DNA of 47,689 bases from an uncultured Oscillibacter sp. (GTDB lineage Bacteria; Bacillota; Clostridia; Oscillospirales; Oscillospiraceae): NCBI GenBank assembly GCA_910583785.1, contig CAJTZK010000001.1, forward strand, positions 314,208 to 361,896, read 5' to 3'. Within the stretch, counting starts at the first letter, position 1, and the number at the start of each line of letters is the position of its first letter. Below are positions 7,235 through 15,143 of the stretch, piece by piece. The translations under genes were made by a program, and so were the position numbers. The notes under the pieces were generated by a model. It saw only the letters and a program-made list of their open reading frames with translations, searched no databases and was not told where the DNA came from.

Positions 7235-8036
7235 TGTCGATCCTCCGTGCCATGTGATGAATGTCCTCCTGCAAAAACAGGGAGGCCACGCCCTCGAAGT
7301 CCTCCGCCCGGTCGCTGACGTAAAACTCCGCTCCGCCCCGTCCCTCCTCCGGGGCCCGGAGCCCCTGGGCGGTGAGCAGCCGCTTGAGCTCAAAGGCAGA
7401 CTCCTCCCCGGCGGAAACCAGGGCCACGCCCGGGCCGCAGACGGCGGAAAGGACCTCCTCCAGCAGCGGGTAATGGGTGCAGCCCAGGATCAGGGTATCC
7501 GCCCCCCACTCCAGCAGCGGGGCCAGGTACTCCCGGGCCACGGTTTCGATCACCACGTCCCCGGGACGGAACCGCCCGTTTTCCACCAGGGGCACAAACA
7601 AGGGGCAGGGGCGGCAGAGGACCTCCACCCCGGGATCCAGCCGCCGCAGCGCCGCCTCATAGGCCCCGGAGCGGACGGAGGCCAGGGTGGCAATCATGCC
7701 CACCCGGCGGTTCTTCGTCACCGCCAGGGCCCGGCGGCAGGTGGGCTCCACCACGCCGACGATGGGCAGTCCGTTTTCCCCCTGGAGCACGTCCAGGGAG
7801 GTGGTGGACACGGTGCCGCAGGCGATGAGCACCGCTTTGAGGTCAAAGGACCGGAGAAAGCGCAGGTCCTGCCGGGCGTATTTCAAAAGAGTCTCCCGGG
7901 AGCGTCCTCCGTAGGGCACCCGGGCGGTGTCCCCAAAGTAGATCAGGTCCTCCTCCGGGAGGATGCGCCGCAGCACCCGGACCGCCGTCAGTCCCCCCAG
8001 GCCGGAGTCAAACACGCCGATGGGGCGCGTATCCAT
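7221..8036 (-). CDS. murI: Glutamate racemase
   Basis: A 271-residue cytosolic cofactor-independent racemase that makes D-glutamate for peptidoglycan. It begins MDTRPIGVFDSGLGGLTAVR, with the conserved DSGLGG. IYFGDTARVPYG is the substrate loop, and the two catalytic cysteines lie in ACGTVS and LGCTHYPLL. The usual asparagine after the first cysteine (ACNTA) is glycine here; the second site is canonical. The ATG at 8036 has GAGGAG upstream; an earlier in-frame ATG would add 16 residues outside the family. It is first in the murI-DUF1934-argS operon with a sigma-A promoter 66 bp upstream. Confidence 0.95.
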   Translation of the reverse strand: MDTRPIGVFDSGLGGLTAVRVLRRILPEEDLIYFGDTARVPYGGRSRETLLKYARQDLRFLRSFDLKAVLIACGTVSTTSLDVLQGENGLPIVGVVEPTCRRALAVTKNRRVGMIATLASVRSGAYEAALRRLDPGVEVLCRPCPLFVPLVENGRFRPGDVVIETVAREYLAPLLEWGADTLILGCTHYPLLEEVLSAVCGPGVALVSAGEESAFELKRLLTAQGLRAPEEGRGGAEFYVSDRAEDFEGVASLFLQEDIHHMARRIDIDQY

Positions 8037-8101
8037 AGCCGTCACTCCTCTCATCCGGGGCCGGAACCGGGCCCCGGAACACAAATCGCTCTGAGTTATG
8101 T

Positions 8102-8130
8102 ATTATACTATGAGAGTCCCTTTGCCGCAA
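8102..8130 (-). promoter_or_regulatory. Sigma-A promoter of the murI operon
   Basis: Leftward TTGCGG, 17-bp spacer, TATAAT. The spacing is optimal and murI starts 66 bp downstream. Confidence 0.7.
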
Positions 8131-8164
8131 GACAGATTTTAGTCTTTCTGCCCTCTTTTTTATG

Positions 8165-8193
8165 TGGAATTTCTCTCAAGACTCTGCTATAAT
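8165..8193 (+). promoter_or_regulatory. Possible promoter for the small acidic-protein gene
   Basis: A perfect TATAAT at 8188-8193 lies 17 bp after a poor TGGAAT. It is in the divergent gap with murI and 53 bp before the downstream ATG. Confidence 0.45.
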
Positions 8194-8246
8194 GATGCCG
8201 TATGCTGAAATCAACCGCCACCGGCGCTGTGAGGAGGGGCCTGTTC

Positions 8247-8660
8247 ATGAAAATCGAGTTGACGGAACGGCAATACCGCTATCTGCTGGACCTGGTCTAC
8301 ATAGGCAACTGGGTTCTCAATTCCACCCGGGAGGACGACCGCATCAAAGAGTATGACCAGGTGGAAAGCCTGATCTTCTCCCACTGTCTCCGCCACGGCA
8401 TGGGGAAGCTGGTAGAGCTGTACCAGGGAGAGCTGATTCCCTCCCGGGCCTTCGCCAACGGCGGCATCCATGAAGCCATCGAGAGTTATGAGGACGTGGT
8501 TTTTTACGAAATCCTGGCGGAGGAGCTGGCCCTGCGGGACCTGGATGGCGAGCCCCTGACCCGGGAGAACTACGGGGCCCTCATGGAGCGCATTGACACA
8601 TACCTGGACGAGTTCGACGAGCATGGGACGGAGCATATCTCCATCGATTTGGACGAGTGA
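8247..8660 (+). CDS. Uncharacterised acidic cytosolic protein
   Basis: A 137-residue soluble protein beginning MKIELTERQYRYLLDLVYIGNW, then SREDDRIKEYDQVESLIF-like helices, and ending in a very acidic tail (DEFDEHGTEHISIDLDE). No signal peptide or membrane helix, and no family recognised with confidence. The ATG was chosen for the GAGGAGGGG site 7 bp upstream. It is a single gene with its own promoter and terminator, divergent from murI. Confidence 0.75.
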   Translation: MKIELTERQYRYLLDLVYIGNWVLNSTREDDRIKEYDQVESLIFSHCLRHGMGKLVELYQGELIPSRAFANGGIHEAIESYEDVVFYEILAEELALRDLDGEPLTRENYGALMERIDTYLDEFDEHGTEHISIDLDE

Positions 8661-8758
8661 GCCCGGCGTTTGCCGGACAACGGGGAGGCGGCCTTTCCCC
8701 GCGGGGCCATGGGAAACCCTGGGGTTCCAGTCAAGCCAATATCCTTTACACGCTTTGG

Positions 8759-8793
8759 AAAACGGGCGGTGCCAGTAAGGCGCCGCCCGTTTC
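8759..8793 (+). terminator. Rho-independent terminator
   Basis: AAACGGGCGG and CCGCCCGTTT arms extended by GCC/GGC with a short loop. It lies about 100 bp after the small acidic-protein gene. Confidence 0.7.
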
Positions 8794-8940
8794 TGCGCGC
8801 CGGATAGGAGCCTCCGGCATGCAGATGTTATGGGGTCCCGCCGGAAACCTGGCAGTTCCGGAAGGACGGGCGTCAGCCCCCTGGCTTCGCGTGAATGGAG
8901 GATGTCCCTCCCCTGTGAAATGCGCGGGGGGACATGCCAT

Positions 8941-8968
8941 CCCCAAAAAGAGGCTTTGCTTTTTGGGG
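8941..8968. repeat. Perfect hairpin overlapping a promoter
   Basis: CCCCAAAAAG and CTTTTTGGGG are exact complements around the 8-base loop AGGCTTTG. The 3' arm overlaps the -35 element of the promoter at 8956-8984. Confidence 0.6.
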
Positions 8969-8984
8969 AAAACCGTGGTAAGAT
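8956..8984 (+). promoter_or_regulatory. Candidate promoter of the response-regulator operon
   Basis: TTGCTT, 17-bp spacer, TAAGAT. It lies 55 bp before the GTG start of the response regulator. Confidence 0.5.
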
Positions 8985-9038
8985 GATGTCGCAATTTTCC
9001 GTTTTTCCTGGAGTCCTACTCGGAAAGGAGGCGTCCGC

Positions 9039-10646
9039 GTGCTGTCTATTGTGATCGCCGATGATGAGGCGGGTATTGTGGACCTTTGCAAAATGCTGAT
9101 CGAATACCCCAACGCCGCCGTCATTGGAGAGGCCTTTAACGGCCTTGAGCTGTTTGACAAAATTGGAGAGCTGCACCCCAACACCGTCATCACAGACCTG
9201 AGCATGCCGGGCATGACGGGGCTGGAGCTGATCGAACAGGCCAAGACCGCCTACCCGGATGTCAACTTTATCATTATGAGCGGCTATACGGACTTTGAGT
9301 ATGTGCAAAAGGCGCTGCGCTTCGGCGTCTGGGATTACCTGCTCAAGCCCTTGCAGAAACGGGAGCTCAACAGTATCCTGGAAAAGCTGGACCAGCACCT
9401 GGAAGACGTCTACTCCCGGGAGCTCCGCCAGGAAGCGGCGGAAAACGACCTGGCGAGGAGCCTGCGGGTGCTGCGGGAGCGGTACCTGCGGGACGTCTGG
9501 CAAAGCGGCCTCCCCCTGCCCGCTCCAGTCATTGGGGAAAACCTCATTCTGGAATTCGCCGGAAAGAAGATGCGGGGCATGCTGTTCTGCGCGGACTGGC
9601 AGTATACCGCCCCCAGCATGGACAGGGCCGCCCTGGAACGCCAGGCCGGGAAGCTCTTCAGCCACCTCCGGGACGGCATGTCCGGCTTTCCGGGCTGTCC
9701 GGACAGTGCGTCTTTCACCGAGGGAAACACTTATGCCGTCCTGTCCCTATACCCCTCTCCCAGCGCCGGGGACCAGGCCGCCGCCCTGGAAAAGCAGCTG
9801 AGCCACCTCCTGCGGGAGCTTCAAAACCAGTGGAGCGGCGTCCGCGTTGTCTGCGCGTGCAGCGAACTCCTTGACGCCGGGCCCGGGAACATCCCCCTGG
9901 TCTTTGAACAGGTGCGGGCCGCAGCCAGGCAGCGGATCGAGGAGCGGGGCCGCCAGATTCTCGCCTACCGCCCCGAAGCCGCTCTGAGCCTCAAGCGGCG
10001 CTCCCCCTTCACGCAGAGGGAAGCCCTCCGCCAGGCAGTCCTGGGCGGCGATGAGCAGCGGATACGGGAGGCCGTCCGCGCGGACTGGGCGGAGCTCCGG
10101 GACCCCCCTCCCGGAAGCGGCTGCCTGCTGCTGGAGGAACAGGCTGCCTGCATCAGCCAGGCGCTGCGCCAGCTGCCGGGAATGGAAAAGCTGGAAGCCT
10201 GCCCGGTTCTGGACCCGCAGCAGATTTTAGCAAGCGGCGCTCCCCTGCCGGAGGAACTGCCGGACCGCATCGCGGACATGGCCCAGGTCCTCCTGTCGGA
10301 ATACCGCCTGCGGCTCTCCACCCAGGAAAACACCGCCGTCAGCAAGGCCAAGCAGTACGTGAGCCAGCACTTCGCCGAGGACATCTCCCTGAACCAGATT
10401 GCGAAATACGTCTGCCTGAGCCCGGCCTACTTCAGCTCCCTGTTCAAGACGGAAACTGGCTGCGGCTTCATCAAATACCTACAACACGTGCGGGTGGAGC
10501 ACGCCAAGGAGCTGCTGAAAAACACCAAGGTGCGCATCAGCGACATCGCGGAAGAAGTGGGCTATAAGGACCTGAAGTTCTTCAACAAAATTTTTCTCAA
10601 CGAAACCACGGTGACACCTTCTGAATACCGGAAGTACTATTCATGA
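9039..10646 (+). CDS. YesN-type response regulator with AraC DNA-binding domain
   Basis: A 535-residue protein. The receiver domain (1-125) has the acidic pair D8-D9, phospho-acceptor D53 in TDLSMPG, and YLLKPLQK for the conserved lysine. A long middle region (130-425) is typical of YesN-like regulators. The C-terminal AraC/XylS double HTH (430-535) reads AKQYVSQHFAEDISLNQIAK, LSPAYFSSLFKTETG and IAEEVGYKDLKFFNKIF. It starts at GTG, with AAAGGAGG 8 bp before. It is followed after 16 bp by the kinase, so the two form one two-component system. Regulators of this class control carbohydrate transporters; here a full transporter follows in the same direction and is the likely target. Confidence 0.92.
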   Translation: MLSIVIADDEAGIVDLCKMLIEYPNAAVIGEAFNGLELFDKIGELHPNTVITDLSMPGMTGLELIEQAKTAYPDVNFIIMSGYTDFEYVQKALRFGVWDYLLKPLQKRELNSILEKLDQHLEDVYSRELRQEAAENDLARSLRVLRERYLRDVWQSGLPLPAPVIGENLILEFAGKKMRGMLFCADWQYTAPSMDRAALERQAGKLFSHLRDGMSGFPGCPDSASFTEGNTYAVLSLYPSPSAGDQAAALEKQLSHLLRELQNQWSGVRVVCACSELLDAGPGNIPLVFEQVRAAARQRIEERGRQILAYRPEAALSLKRRSPFTQREALRQAVLGGDEQRIREAVRADWAELRDPPPGSGCLLLEEQAACISQALRQLPGMEKLEACPVLDPQQILASGAPLPEELPDRIADMAQVLLSEYRLRLSTQENTAVSKAKQYVSQHFAEDISLNQIAKYVCLSPAYFSSLFKTETGCGFIKYLQHVRVEHAKELLKNTKVRISDIAEEVGYKDLKFFNKIFLNETTVTPSEYRKYYS

Positions 10647-10662
10647 GGGAGGCGGTAAAGGG

Positions 10663-11673
10663 ATGAAACGGGAGCTCAGTCCCGCAGAGCGGCGCTGGCG
10701 GGCGGTTTTATTCGCCTCCCTCACGGCGGAGACGGTAGCGGCTTTTGCGCTGGCCCTTGGCACAAGCCCCCTGGGGCGGGCGGCGGCGCTGGCGTTGTCC
10801 CTGGGGGCGTCATCGGCCCTGCTGGCCTCCTTTGCCGTCCAGCGGAGGCGGCACGAGCGCTTTCTCCTCCGCCTGGAGAGCCTGGCGGAGGACGACGGCG
10901 GGGACGACGAGGCGCTTTTGGAGGAGCGGGGCCGGAGGCTCCGGGAGGTGGAGCTCCTGGAGCTGCTGGAACAGCGTCTGGAGGAGTCCGCCACGGCGGG
11001 CCTCCTGCGGACGGAAGCGGAACTCCACGCCCTGCAAAACCAGATCAATCCCCACTTCCTATACAACACCCTGGAAATCATCCGCAGCCGCGCCCTGGTT
11101 CAGGGATGCCTGGATGTCCCGGAGATGGTGGAATCCCTGGCCCTCCAATTCCGGTACTGCATCAACAGCCAGGGAGAGATGGCTACCTTGCGGCAGGAGC
11201 TGGCCCATGTCCGCAACTACCTGCTCATCCAGCGTTACCGCTTCGGAGACCGCATCCGGTACAAAGAGGTCATCCACGACGAGGACGACTGCGTCCTGAA
11301 CAGCCGCCTGCCTATCCTGACGCTCCAGCCCATCATTGAAAACGCGCTGATCCACGGCGTGAACCCCCGGGTGGAGGGCGGTTCCATCACCCTGCGGGTC
11401 CGGGCCTCGGACAAGCGGCTGTACATCTCCGTGGAGGACGACGGCGTCGGCATCCCGGAGGAGGCTCTAAAACGGATGCGCCAGTCCCTCCAGGGAAGCG
11501 CCCCCGCCCCTTCCCCCAGAGGACGGGACGGACGCTCCTCCGGCATTGCCATGGGAAATGTCAACCGGAGGATCCGGCTGTGCTTTGGCGAACACTACGG
11601 CGTAGACGTGGCCAGCACCGCCGGGGTTGGAACCAGCGTGTTTATCACGCTGCCGCTGGTCCGTGAAATTTGA
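10663..11673 (+). CDS. LytS/YesM-type histidine kinase with two membrane helices and no sensor domain
   Basis: A 336-residue kinase. Two hydrophobic segments (about 14-33 and 40-59) are linked by only about seven residues (TSPLGRA), leaving no extracellular sensor. A coiled linker leads to the His_kinase domain with phospho-acceptor His131 in NPHFLYNTLE. The ATPase domain has the N-box in QPIIENALIHG, a G1 box in VEDDGVGIP and GNVNRRIRLCFG. Most YesM kinases carry a large extracellular Cache domain; this build instead recalls the intramembrane-sensing kinases that read the state of an ABC transporter. The next gene encodes an RbsA-like protein with dead ATPase motifs, which makes that idea attractive. 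Translation start has only a weak site (AGGCGGTAAAGGG). Confidence 0.9.
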   Translation: MKRELSPAERRWRAVLFASLTAETVAAFALALGTSPLGRAAALALSLGASSALLASFAVQRRRHERFLLRLESLAEDDGGDDEALLEERGRRLREVELLELLEQRLEESATAGLLRTEAELHALQNQINPHFLYNTLEIIRSRALVQGCLDVPEMVESLALQFRYCINSQGEMATLRQELAHVRNYLLIQRYRFGDRIRYKEVIHDEDDCVLNSRLPILTLQPIIENALIHGVNPRVEGGSITLRVRASDKRLYISVEDDGVGIPEEALKRMRQSLQGSAPAPSPRGRDGRSSGIAMGNVNRRIRLCFGEHYGVDVASTAGVGTSVFITLPLVREI

Positions 11674-11682
11674 GGAAACCCC

Positions 11683-13110
11683 ATGCGAGATGAAATTTTA
11701 TATGTGGAAAATCTGACCACGGCCCTGCCCTCCCAGCAGAACATTGACCACGTGTCCTTCCTTCTGGAGCGGGGAAAGGTCCTGGGCGTCACCGGGCTCC
11801 ACGGGAGCGGCCTTTCCACCCTGGCCGCCGCCCTGTGCGGCAATGCCCGGGTCCGCTCCGGCACGATCTACCTGGACGGGCAGCCCGCTGTCTTCCACTC
11901 CAGGGCAGACGCCAACCACCTGGGCATTTTTGAAATCCGCCACAGCCTGGCCACCATCCCCACTCTGTCCGTCTCCGAAAACCTCATGGTGCTCCACCGC
12001 TTCGCCTGGCGGGACTTCTTCATCCGGAAACGCTCCAACCTGAACACCACCCGGGCGGTCTTCGAGCGCTATGGCATCGGCGGTTCCCCGGAGGGCAGCC
12101 CCTCCGGCCTCACCAAGGGCCAGCAGACGCAGATGTCCATTTGCCGCGCCATGCTCTGCGGAGCCCGGGTCCTGGTCTGCCAGGAGATCGGCGAGGGCTT
12201 CTCCCCGGAGGAATTGGCGGAGTTTCACCAGTTCCTCCGGCAAATCTGCCAGGAGGGCATGGCGGTCATCCTGATCAACTCCGACGCCAGGAAGGTGCTG
12301 CGCTTCGCGGACCACGTAGCCGTCATGCGGGACGGCATATTCTGTTACTTCCGCGAGGCGGGCGAGGCCAGCCTGGACAAGCTCTCCCGCTGCATGGCCG
12401 TCGAACAGCCCCCCGAGGCCTCCGTCGGGACGGAGCGGCGCCGCAAGCTCCTCTCCTTCCAGGAGGTGCACCTGCCCAAATTCGGCGGCCGCTTCATCAC
12501 CACGGACATCTACACCGGGGTGATCACCGGGCTTTATTGGCAGTCCTGTACCCACGGCGACCTCATCTCCCAGATGTTCACCGGACGCCAGAAGGGGATG
12601 GGCACCGTCACGGAGAACGGCGTATCCCTGCCCTTCGGCCAGTGGCTCCAGCGGAACCGGAGGCAGACGCTCTGTTTCGGCATACGGTTCTGGGAGCGGC
12701 TTTTGAACACCAATCTCACCGTGGCGGAAAACCTTCTTCTCCGCACCTACTACCGCTACAACGACCGCCTTGGCATCCTGAACCGCTCCATGCTGTCCCT
12801 GGCCCTCCAGGAATTCTCCTCGGCCCACGGCATCGACCCCTCCTGTTTTTGGAAGCACCCCCGGACCCTGCCGCCGGAGCTGCGGAACCAGATCGTCCTC
12901 TGGGGCGTCCTGTTCTCGCCGCCCAAGCTGCTGGTTCTGGACTGCCCCATGTATGGCATGGACGAGCAGATCCGCCAGAGCTTCCTTGTCTGCCTCAAAA
13001 AGCTGAAGGCGGCGGGCACGGCAATCCTGTGGAGCGACAACAGCGAGACCCTCCGGAACTACAGCGACCAATTTGTGGTACTGGATGTCAAGACTCCCCC
13101 TGGAATCTAG
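11683..13110 (+). CDS. Pseudo-ABC ATPase: RbsA/MglA-like double NBD with lost catalytic motifs
   Basis: A 475-residue protein with the two-lobe layout of sugar-importer ATPases. Lobe 1 starts YVENLTTALPSQQNIDHVSF. Its Walker A is GLHGSGLST, with leucine where lysine is essential. The signature is LTKGQQ, and Walker B reads VLVCQEIGE, with glutamine in place of the aspartate. Lobe 2 has no Walker A at all (GVITGLYWQSCTHGDLI), no LSGGNQ, and a Walker B of LLVLDCPMYGMDEQ, with cysteine for the catalytic glutamate. The frame is intact and codon use is normal, so it is maintained, not decaying. Hydrolysis is very unlikely; a regulatory or scaffold role is inferred. It lies 9 bp after the kinase and upstream of an esterase and a complete RbsABC-type transporter. 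Confidence 0.85.
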   Translation: MRDEILYVENLTTALPSQQNIDHVSFLLERGKVLGVTGLHGSGLSTLAAALCGNARVRSGTIYLDGQPAVFHSRADANHLGIFEIRHSLATIPTLSVSENLMVLHRFAWRDFFIRKRSNLNTTRAVFERYGIGGSPEGSPSGLTKGQQTQMSICRAMLCGARVLVCQEIGEGFSPEELAEFHQFLRQICQEGMAVILINSDARKVLRFADHVAVMRDGIFCYFREAGEASLDKLSRCMAVEQPPEASVGTERRRKLLSFQEVHLPKFGGRFITTDIYTGVITGLYWQSCTHGDLISQMFTGRQKGMGTVTENGVSLPFGQWLQRNRRQTLCFGIRFWERLLNTNLTVAENLLLRTYYRYNDRLGILNRSMLSLALQEFSSAHGIDPSCFWKHPRTLPPELRNQIVLWGVLFSPPKLLVLDCPMYGMDEQIRQSFLVCLKKLKAAGTAILWSDNSETLRNYSDQFVVLDVKTPPGI

Positions 13111-13184
13111 GCTTTGGAAAGCTGCTCAAAATTTCACCCTGGAATTTGTCTGTATCGCACAATTGCGTCAGGCACATTCCAGGG
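13098..13184. repeat. Triple CCCTGGAAT motif (two direct, one inverted)
   Basis: CCCTGGAAT occurs at 13098-13106 and 13137-13145, 39 bp apart, and as ATTCCAGGG at 13176-13184. The last two can pair as a stem. A small dyad (CGCA/TGCG around CAAT) lies inside the loop. It may be the binding site of the AraC-type regulator for the downstream genes, or a hairpin terminator of the pseudo-ATPase gene. Confidence 0.45.
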
Positions 13185-13236
13185 TCCTTTGTTTAAATTC
13201 AGTGAAATACCCCCCTGAAATCGAAAAAAAGCCTCC

Positions 13237-13272
13237 TTGCGGAAGCGCGGAACTCCGGTATCATAATAGAAA
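13237..13272 (+). promoter_or_regulatory. Possible promoter of the esterase-transporter genes
   Basis: TTGCGG followed after 16 bp by TATCAT, or after 19 bp by CATAAT. It lies about 70 bp before the esterase start. A GAAACGTTTC dyad at 13324-13333, just before the ATG, resembles a catabolite-control (cre) site, but a chance match cannot be excluded. Confidence 0.4.
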
Positions 13273-13334
13273 AGGTGAACCCGGAGGACCCCGGACTGGT
13301 CCCCCCGGCATCCGCGAAAGGAGGAAACGTTTCA

Positions 13335-15107
13335 ATGAAAAAGCCCTATTGCCTCGATCTAGACGGCGGAGTTTACTCCCTTGGTGACCTGAATATGATG
13401 GTCTACAACAAGGACACGGTGGATTACCCTCCGGCGGACCCCCAGGACCCGGCCAAGCCCTTCTTCACCGGAGCCATCCGGCAGGAGGTAACCGTCGGCG
13501 GCGAGACCAGGCCCTTCCTGGTGTACATACCCAGCCGGTTCCCTATCTCCGGGGCGGGATTATTCCTCTACCCGGAGGACGGCGTCAGCTGCGGGGAGTG
13601 CCTGCGCTCGGATTGCTGGCAGGACCTGGCAGAAGAGTTCCAGGTCGCGCTGGTCATCCTGGAGTCCCGGAAGGGCGGCTGGAGCCGGGAGGATATCCAG
13701 AGCGAGGTCTCCTACAGCGAGGCCGTTTTTAAAAAGGCCATCTCCCGGGTGTACTTCAGCCTGAACGAGGCAACTTATTACATCATGGGCCTGGGCGCCG
13801 GGGCCTACATGGCCGCGGCCCACGGGCTTCTCAGCTCCTCCCTGTTCTCCTGCATCTTGGCGGACGGGGACTACCGCCTGGCCCCGGAGCTGCTGGAGCA
13901 GCTGGGGCGCATCCGCTCCGACCGGGACCCCCTGTGCTCCAAGCTGGAGGTCGTGATGCCCGCCTGGCTGGCCAGCCGGACCGGAGCGGGAGAGGACCCG
14001 GTGCTGGCCTGCCTCCAGCGGGCGAACCAGACGGCGGACCTGGGCCTGCGGGCTGGCGGAACGCGGGTTTTCCAGCAGGATGTCCGCCACTGGCAGAGCA
14101 GCCTGGACGCGCTGCCCATCTCCGAGGTGCGGTACACCCCCGCCTCCGAGGCAGCCCGGCTTTCCGCAGGGGAGCTCCACCGGGAGATGCTGGCCTTCGC
14201 CCTGCGCTTCAAGCGGTGGCTCTCCATCGGAAACGGCTGCTTCCGGCCCGCCCGGAAGGCCGGTGACATGGGCCTCCGGCGCTTTACGGCCCAGGTGGAC
14301 GGGCGGCTCCGGGAGTGGCATGTCTACGAGCCCTCCGCCCACAGGCGCAGCCCGGACAAAAAGCTCCCCCTGCTGCTGGCAATCCACGGTTATTCCTGCA
14401 CGGGGCCCATGTTCGCGGAGAACTGCGAGTGGCACATTGTGGGCGAGCGCCGGGACTTCTTTGTGGTTTACCTCTCGGCCTTCCCCTCCAACAAGAGCTT
14501 CCGGGGCCGCACCGTACCCCTGCCCACCTGGAATGCCATCGGCATGGACGCGGAGACCGACGACGTCCGCTTCGTCTCCCACGTGCTGGAGGACGTGAAA
14601 TCCCGCTACCCCGTGGACGGGGAACGGGTCTACGTCTCCGGGCACTCCAACGGCTCCATGTTCACCCAGACGCTGATGAAGGAGCTTCCCCTTCCCTTTG
14701 CCGCCTTCGCCCCCCAGGGCGCCCAGATGCACATGGACCTAAACGGCCTGGGCGGCGTGGACCAGCGGGGAATCGACCCGGACGGCATCCTGCGCCCGGT
14801 CTGGCTCATGATGGGAAGCGACGACATCGGGGACCAGGATAAGATTCAGCCCGGGAACGCCAATGACCGCTTCATCGACATGATGTGCCGGGTCAACGGC
14901 CTGGACCGGGAAAAGGCCCAGTACCTGGAAAATGGCAAATACCGCACCCTCACCTTCCCCGGCCCAAACGGCGTGCCCCTGCTCCGATTCACCGGAATCA
15001 CGGATACGCCCCACACCTTTACCCAGGAATTCGCGCAGATTTATTGGGACCAGTTCCTCTGCCACTTCCGCAGGCTGGCGGACGGTTCCATCCAGTACAC
15101 CCTGTAA
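13335..15107 (+). CDS. Tandem alpha/beta hydrolase, PHB-depolymerase/CE1-like esterase with inactive N-terminal copy
   Basis: A 590-residue protein without a signal peptide, so cytosolic. The N-terminal half (about 35-300) is a hydrolase-like fold whose nucleophile elbow is GLGAG, with alanine where serine is expected. The C-terminal half (about 310-590) is a complete CE1/PHB-depolymerase-type esterase: LLLAIHGYSCTGPMF for the oxyanion region, VSGHSNGSMF with the serine, MMGSDDIGD for the acid, and TPHTF for the histidine. The start at 13335 has AAAGGAGG upstream. The next gene starts 36 bp after it, and these are transporter genes. The likely job is removing acyl or feruloyl groups from sugars after uptake. 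Substrate is unknown. Confidence 0.82.
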   Translation: MKKPYCLDLDGGVYSLGDLNMMVYNKDTVDYPPADPQDPAKPFFTGAIRQEVTVGGETRPFLVYIPSRFPISGAGLFLYPEDGVSCGECLRSDCWQDLAEEFQVALVILESRKGGWSREDIQSEVSYSEAVFKKAISRVYFSLNEATYYIMGLGAGAYMAAAHGLLSSSLFSCILADGDYRLAPELLEQLGRIRSDRDPLCSKLEVVMPAWLASRTGAGEDPVLACLQRANQTADLGLRAGGTRVFQQDVRHWQSSLDALPISEVRYTPASEAARLSAGELHREMLAFALRFKRWLSIGNGCFRPARKAGDMGLRRFTAQVDGRLREWHVYEPSAHRRSPDKKLPLLLAIHGYSCTGPMFAENCEWHIVGERRDFFVVYLSAFPSNKSFRGRTVPLPTWNAIGMDAETDDVRFVSHVLEDVKSRYPVDGERVYVSGHSNGSMFTQTLMKELPLPFAAFAPQGAQMHMDLNGLGGVDQRGIDPDGILRPVWLMMGSDDIGDQDKIQPGNANDRFIDMMCRVNGLDREKAQYLENGKYRTLTFPGPNGVPLLRFTGITDTPHTFTQEFAQIYWDQFLCHFRRLADGSIQYTL

Positions 15108-15143
15108 TGTCTTTCGTCCATTAACCTGATTGGAGGGATTTCT

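Larger units (their letters stand above)
8661..9038. other. Intergenic region with terminator, hairpins and a promoter
   Basis: No gene seen. From left to right it holds the terminator of the upstream gene, an inverted repeat built from ATGTCCCTCCCC and GGGGGGACAT (about 8905-8934), a perfect 10-bp hairpin at 8941-8968, and a promoter for the two-component operon. The last two overlap. Confidence 0.6.

Noticed and set aside
13324..13333. Firm cre (CcpA) site before the esterase gene
   Set aside because: GAAACGTTTC is a good dyad but overlaps the ribosome site, a place where A/G-rich sequence is expected; kept only as a remark.
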